Positions 60,216-64,000 of a stretch of DNA of 64,000 nt are shown here, one piece after another. The stretch is taken from positions 29,481,396-29,545,395 of the forward strand of contig CM043960.1 of assembly GCA_014529385.2 (NCBI GenBank). The letters are read 5' to 3'. The position numbers were made by a program, and so were the translations under genes. The stretch is from Adiantum capillus-veneris. Its lineage: Eukaryota > Streptophyta > Polypodiopsida > Polypodiales > Pteridaceae. The notes under the pieces are model-generated. The model saw nothing but the letters and a program-made list of their open reading frames with translations, was not told the DNA's origin and ran no database searches. Position 1 is the first letter of the stretch, and each line of letters opens with the position of its first letter.

Positions 60216-60825
60216 TGAGCCGAGCATCTTCCACATGAGCAGCCCAATCCCTCCAACCCACCTTGCCCCCTACAAGCACCACATGCAGATCCAAGCACTA
60301 TGTAGTACCAAGTAGCATCAACCACCTGTAGGAACGGCCAAAAAAGCCAGGCCAAAAGCCTCACAATCCAGTTCCCGGTGAAGGTTGCCAACCCAAGAAG
60401 CCCTTTTGCATGATATTACGGGCCCTACATTTTGAGACGGCAAGATGCACCAGCACCCAAGGGCCAACCAAGGATGCAATAGCCCCCAAACTCTACAAGT
60501 GTTGCCCGTTCCCCATGTCCAAGCTGCAACCCGTGCAAAAGACTTCGTCCAAAGTCGCATGGCCACATCACTCCAGCACTACAACAACATTCCTCACCCA
60601 AAGGCGAGTGACTCCCAGGGAGCGTTGGCTCCAAAAAAATAAGGGCCGTGAGCACTCCAGGCATGCAAATACTGAGTTTCTCAGCCAGGGCCCCCTCCCC
60701 CAAGGGCACCACTCCCCACCTCATCCCCATTTGCATGACAGATCCCGGTGCAAACCTTCTAGTCCTCTAAAATACCTTAAAGTTAATAAATTTTCTTACC
60801 ATTGTTAATACTTAGAGTGGATACT

Positions 60826-60952
60826 TTTTATAAAAAAAGCCGTTCTGGGATTGCGCCTACTCACCCACACCCACATATCTCAGGGGTTGAATCATAGCGG
60901 GTGTGCTTAGAGCCCCTCACCTTTACTACTAGACCAACTCCCCTTGACAGAG
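60826..60952 (-). mobile_element. tRNA-derived SINE
   Basis: Read on the minus strand: 'GTTGGTCTAGTAGTAAAGG' (A-box-like) near 60945-60925, then about 35 bases later 'TATGATTCAACCCCTGAG' (B-box-like), a tRNA-unrelated body, and a 3' end 'CTTTTTTTATAAA' at 60826. The layout is that of a pol III-transcribed SINE mobilised by LINEs. Confidence 0.65.
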
Positions 60953-61216
60953 TGGATACTTCTGAACTATTTGTTACATTGAAAGGCTAAACCAACAATG
61001 CACTCTCAAGTACCAATAAATGAAGAAGACAAATTTTCTCAAAAATTTGTGGAATCATAGTGGGTGTGCTTAGAGCCCCTCACCTTTACCACTAGACCAA
61101 CTCCCCTTGACAGAATGGATACTTCTTAACTATTTGTTGCATTGAAAGGCTAAACCAACAATGCACTCTCAAGTACCAATAAATGAAGAAGAGAAATTTT
61201 CTCAAAATCTGTGGTG
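60891..61216. repeat. Tandem duplication, 163-bp unit, including the SINE head
   Basis: 'atcatag.gggtgtgcttaga' recurs at 60891 and 61054. Both copies hold the SINE A/B-box part plus flanking 'ttgaaaggctaaaccaacaa' and 'caataaatgaagaaga'. The second copy lacks the SINE 3' body. Confidence 0.9.
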
Positions 61217-61485
61217 ACAAATTTCGAGAGGAATAAGCAAGATAGAGAGAGTTTTGGTGTGAATACATCCAAGCCATTCACATAACTTCCTCAAAACTCA
61301 AATACTTTCAGTCAATGAAGCTAAATTCTTCATGCCAAAAGTGTACAAAATATTACTCTTTTTTTTATAAAGTGCTCAGTTGAGCTTGAATTGCATTAAT
61401 CATAGAAGGTTACAAACAACCCTAGCATATCCTTTGCACAGGGATCTCCATAAAAAAATACATAAAAGGGGATGCACCTCCATGA

Positions 61486-61881
61486 CTACTCTTTCTTGTA
61501 AAGCTTGCAATTCTTATTCCATCTACAAAGGAGTTTCCACCAGCATGTTTCCATAAAAAAATTTGTGTCCAGAGGCTCACACTTTTTTTGAAAGAGTAGC
61601 ATGTTTTTGGACTGCCAAACTGCTCTCAATACTATAGCTCTTACTATGCATATGTCAATCAGAAGATCCTCATTGTCAAGATGTTTGGAGCCCATAGCAA
61701 GGTTGTGTCTAAAGAAGGGAGTTTCCTGATGTGTGTACACCCACCTGCAAACTGTGCCCGTGAAGACTCTGATTTTAGGACATCCCCAGAACAGGTACGT
61801 GCGGGTTTCATTCGAGTGCTTGCATCTGACACAGGTACCTTCGGCTAGACCTCTTGCTTTTGTCTTATCTCCAATTGGCAT
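61486..61881 (-). pseudogene. LINE zf-RVT and C-terminus
   Basis: 'GTCVRCKHSNETRTYLFWGC' gives the C..C...(H)..F..C zinc pattern of zf-RVT with Tyr in place of His. It is followed by 'VLRAVWQSKNMLLFQKK', the usual trailing helix. Upstream, 62279-61845 carries 'NDQVKKIIGYHLFF', also typical of the post-RT region. Confidence 0.75.
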
Positions 61882-62539
61882 GAATCCAAAAAGAACTTTC
61901 TAAAGGAAAGCTTTGTCTCTCTTTTGCATTTGGCCTTCCTTGGTTGTCGATCAAAGAAGAGATGGTAGCCTATTATTTTCTTAACTTGATCATTTTGAGT
62001 AGTGTGTTTTTGTTGGCCCTTGAGTCTTAATACTCCTCTCCTTAGCTTGAAGCCTAATGAGATTAGTCTCCTCCATTTCCCTTTTATGCAAGGTCTGCTT
62101 GATCTCCACCCATCCCATGTGATCTTGGTTAAAGGCCTTGCCTTGCATTTTCTTTGGCCTAGTTCCTCAAATCTAGATTTGAAGATTGACGGTGCATGGT
62201 TGTTAGCCTTTTTGAGCATTGGTCCAACTCTCTCTATTACAATTTGCATTTTTTTGGCTAAATATTTTCCATGAGCCAATCCTTTCCTTGATGATGTCTT
62301 GGAGCAGTTCTTCTATAGCCCAAGACACTAGCTCCTTAAAATGAGCATTTTTAAAGAGATTTGAGAAGGCGATAAGCAATTTCTTGGCGACCGATAGCTG
62401 ATGTACTTCTTCTAAAGAAAATACCAAGGTACCAAGAAGAAGAAAATTATATGAGAGACTTTCCTCTCACGAGGACTTGTATAAGCAACAATGAAGAAGG
62501 CACCCAATCACCATTGTGTGAGAAATAAAGCCTATCTAG

Positions 62540-62956
62540 TCTGGGGGAGGATTGGAGACCATGGTAAGTGAATCCCGCGTCATCCTTCCAAGGGACAGTG
62601 TTTCAGCATCAACCAGAGCCCATTTATCCTCCAGGGAAACCCATTTCTTAAGCTCATCCCTAGCAAGAATGCTTGAAGGGCCGTGCCTATCTTGTCTGAA
62701 AAAAACATATTAAAGTCTCCCATCAAGCAAATATCCCCCTCTATTTGTAATTGTGAGAGGCCATTCCATAACCACATCCTACATTTGGAATCAGGAGCAT
62801 AAATGTTGACAATAGTGAGCAAGTTGTTATGTAACTTAATAGACGCGCAAGAGCACTCTCGATCGGGTGTTGAAAAACTACTTTTGACTCCAGATCCCTG
62901 TGAACTCCTATCATCACTCCGCTACAACCATCAGAAGCAATGCTGTAAAAGAACAA
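62540..62956 (-). pseudogene. LINE endonuclease domain, partial
   Basis: 'SGVMIGVHRDLES', 'VNIYAPDSK' in a shifted frame, 'CLMGDFNMFFSDKIG' (catalytic GDFN), and a tail with 'LDRLYFSHNGDW'. These are the middle and end of an APE-like nuclease. Confidence 0.8.
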
Positions 62957-63423
62957 CAGTTCACTAATAGTTTGTTTTCTTGGAATTGAGGCAAGGTGGT
63001 GTTCTTGTAGACATCATCATCTAATATCTTCTCTCCTCTTCATGCATTTCCAAATCTTTTCTTGCTTCTCTTTTGTTCTTATGCCTTCACAATCTAGGAA
63101 ATCATTTGTAGTGTGGGGTTCATGGGGAGAGATGGACAAATTCCTCAACATTTGATGCTTGCCCTAATGCCTACCCAGTCGTTGCAGCTCTAGTCGCAAG
63201 AGAATCCAGAGGCTCTTCAGAGTCAATGGACTTCTTTTCTGGTAGCACTTCAAAGGGATTGCAGAGAGGGATGCCAAAAGTCCCTCCTTTTAATGGAGCG
63301 GGGGGTGGAGAGTGCCTTTCTCTTTCAAGGAGCTAGTAGTCTTGAGTGTTGTGGATTCTCTTGCCACTACCTTCACCCTCTCGAGCATCTTCAACCCTGG
63401 GACTTGCACGGCCGACATAGTTG

Positions 63424-63979
63424 TTATTGTAGAAGTTTAGGTGTAGAAGAAGGAAAAACAAAAGCATTTTCATTGCTTAAGCATTCATGGATTTGCGGTG
63501 TGACACTTTGCTTCTTCACAATCTTCTCCTGCATTTTTGTGTCTTCTTTGTCGCAAATCATAACCTCTTTTTGCTCCCCTACTCTTGTTTCTTCATTATT
63601 CTGTATCTTTTTTTCACTCTCTTCCACATATGCTTCTAGCCTTCATGGGACAATCCTTGGTAAAGTGACCAAATTTGTTACAGTCGAAGCATACCCCAAA
63701 GTAGGTCCCGTAGTTGAGAGGAATTATTATGAGCGTAGCTCCAACATTGATCACCATGCTCTTTGGTGGTGTCCTAGAAACATTCTAGCTTATACAAACC
63801 CAGTTGGAGGTCCTGCCTAGACCCCTCTTGTTAGGAACAAACAAAGGGGTTCCGCCTTGAGTGGCAAGCATCGTGATGTTATCCCATAGCCAACCAAGCA
63901 AGCCCAAAAACTCGACCCAGATAAGATGAGTACCCTGGAGAGACTCTGCCGAGTCAAATATTGGCTCCCTAGGTACCAC
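63424..63979 (-). pseudogene. LINE ORF1 C-terminal part with CCHC zinc knuckle
   Basis: 'FDSAESLQGTHLIWVEFLGL', 'GRTSNWVCIS' then a stop, and 'YGTYFGVCFDCNKFGHFTKD' followed by C, a CX2CX4HX4C knuckle (about 63690-63645). This is the classic plant L1 ORF1 (a DUF4283-like domain plus knuckle). A Lys/Glu-rich tail follows at 63627-63424. Confidence 0.75.
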
Positions 63980-64000
63980 AAAACAGTTGTCTTGTTAAAT

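Larger units (their letters stand above)
61350..64000 (-). mobile_element. L1-type LINE lacking its RT domain, continues past the window
   Basis: Minus strand, from beyond 64000 to a 3' end near 61350 marked by '..ctttataaaaaaaa' (T-run 61353-61360 on the plus strand). Order: ORF1 with CCHC knuckle, endonuclease, a short linker, zf-RVT. The ~1.5 kb that should encode RT between about 62560 and 62430 is missing. Frames are broken throughout. Confidence 0.8.

Noticed and set aside
60840-60960. tRNA gene
   Set aside because: A- and B-box-like blocks are present, but there is no cloverleaf or 3' acceptor stem. It fits a SINE.
63293-63820. 175-codon plus-strand frame
   Set aside because: It is the reverse shadow of the LINE ORF1 with a CCHC knuckle on the minus strand.

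Overview
This is a gene-poor, repeat-saturated stretch of a land-plant nuclear genome. The evidence for a plant is: spliced genes with GT..AG introns, remains of plant-specific families (a STICHEL-like AAA protein, a LUX/PCL1-like GARP factor, PLS-type pentatricopeptide repeats), a chromovirus-type Gypsy element primed by initiator tRNA-Met, several L1-like LINEs, and very long (GA)n and (AC)n tracts. The ~101-residue PPR triplet that reads roughly 'GNALVDMYAKCGAL..A..VL' resembles the expanded PPR families of ferns, so a large homosporous-fern genome is my best guess. That is an inference from memory of the family, not a database result.

Layout. 1-1.5 kb: the last exons of a STICHEL-like gene, the most intact host gene here. 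4.5-9.2 kb: a graveyard of minus-strand PPR units with one inverted unit. 9.2-12.1 kb: a 922-bp unit repeated three times that joins a PPR relic to exons of a DHRS4-like short-chain dehydrogenase, ending in the dead SDR first exon. 13.2-33.8 kb: a Gypsy chromovirus with a 1.69-kb 5' LTR, PBS, gag, pol and chromodomain. Its 3' LTR is truncated and lies 13 kb past pol because a 12.9-kb DNA-transposon-like element (20271-33179) sits between them. 33.9-51.3 kb: a second Gypsy pol relic split by three nested insertions (a 5.4-kb LTR element with gag and protease but no visible polymerase; a ~9.6-kb block with two LINEs and PPR scraps; a ~1-kb retroposon with a 12-bp target duplication). 52-59 kb: more PPR relics around a LUX-like pseudogene. 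59-61 kb: CT-rich minisatellite and a tRNA-derived SINE. 61.3-64 kb: an L1-type LINE that has lost its RT domain.

The most interesting object is the 20271-33179 element. It is bounded by perfect 31-bp inverted repeats. It carries, in order: a multi-exon plus-strand gene of an unrecognised transposase-like type; a convergent multi-exon minus-strand gene; a reading frame with a nearly complete histone H3 fold that runs in phase into a basic linker and acidic repeats, followed by a Ulp1/C48-type cysteine protease; an RG-rich ORF; and a second convergent minus-strand gene. Its non-coding gaps hold about a dozen long hairpins whose arms share a core near GGTCARTACCAAGCGAAT. I know of no transposon family described with this combination. 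Every ORF in this copy is broken, so it is a fossil.

Nothing in the window looks like an intact gene except perhaps the STICHEL-like 3' end. All other coding material is mobile-element sequence or pseudogene. Identifications rest on reading motifs by eye. No similarity search was run.
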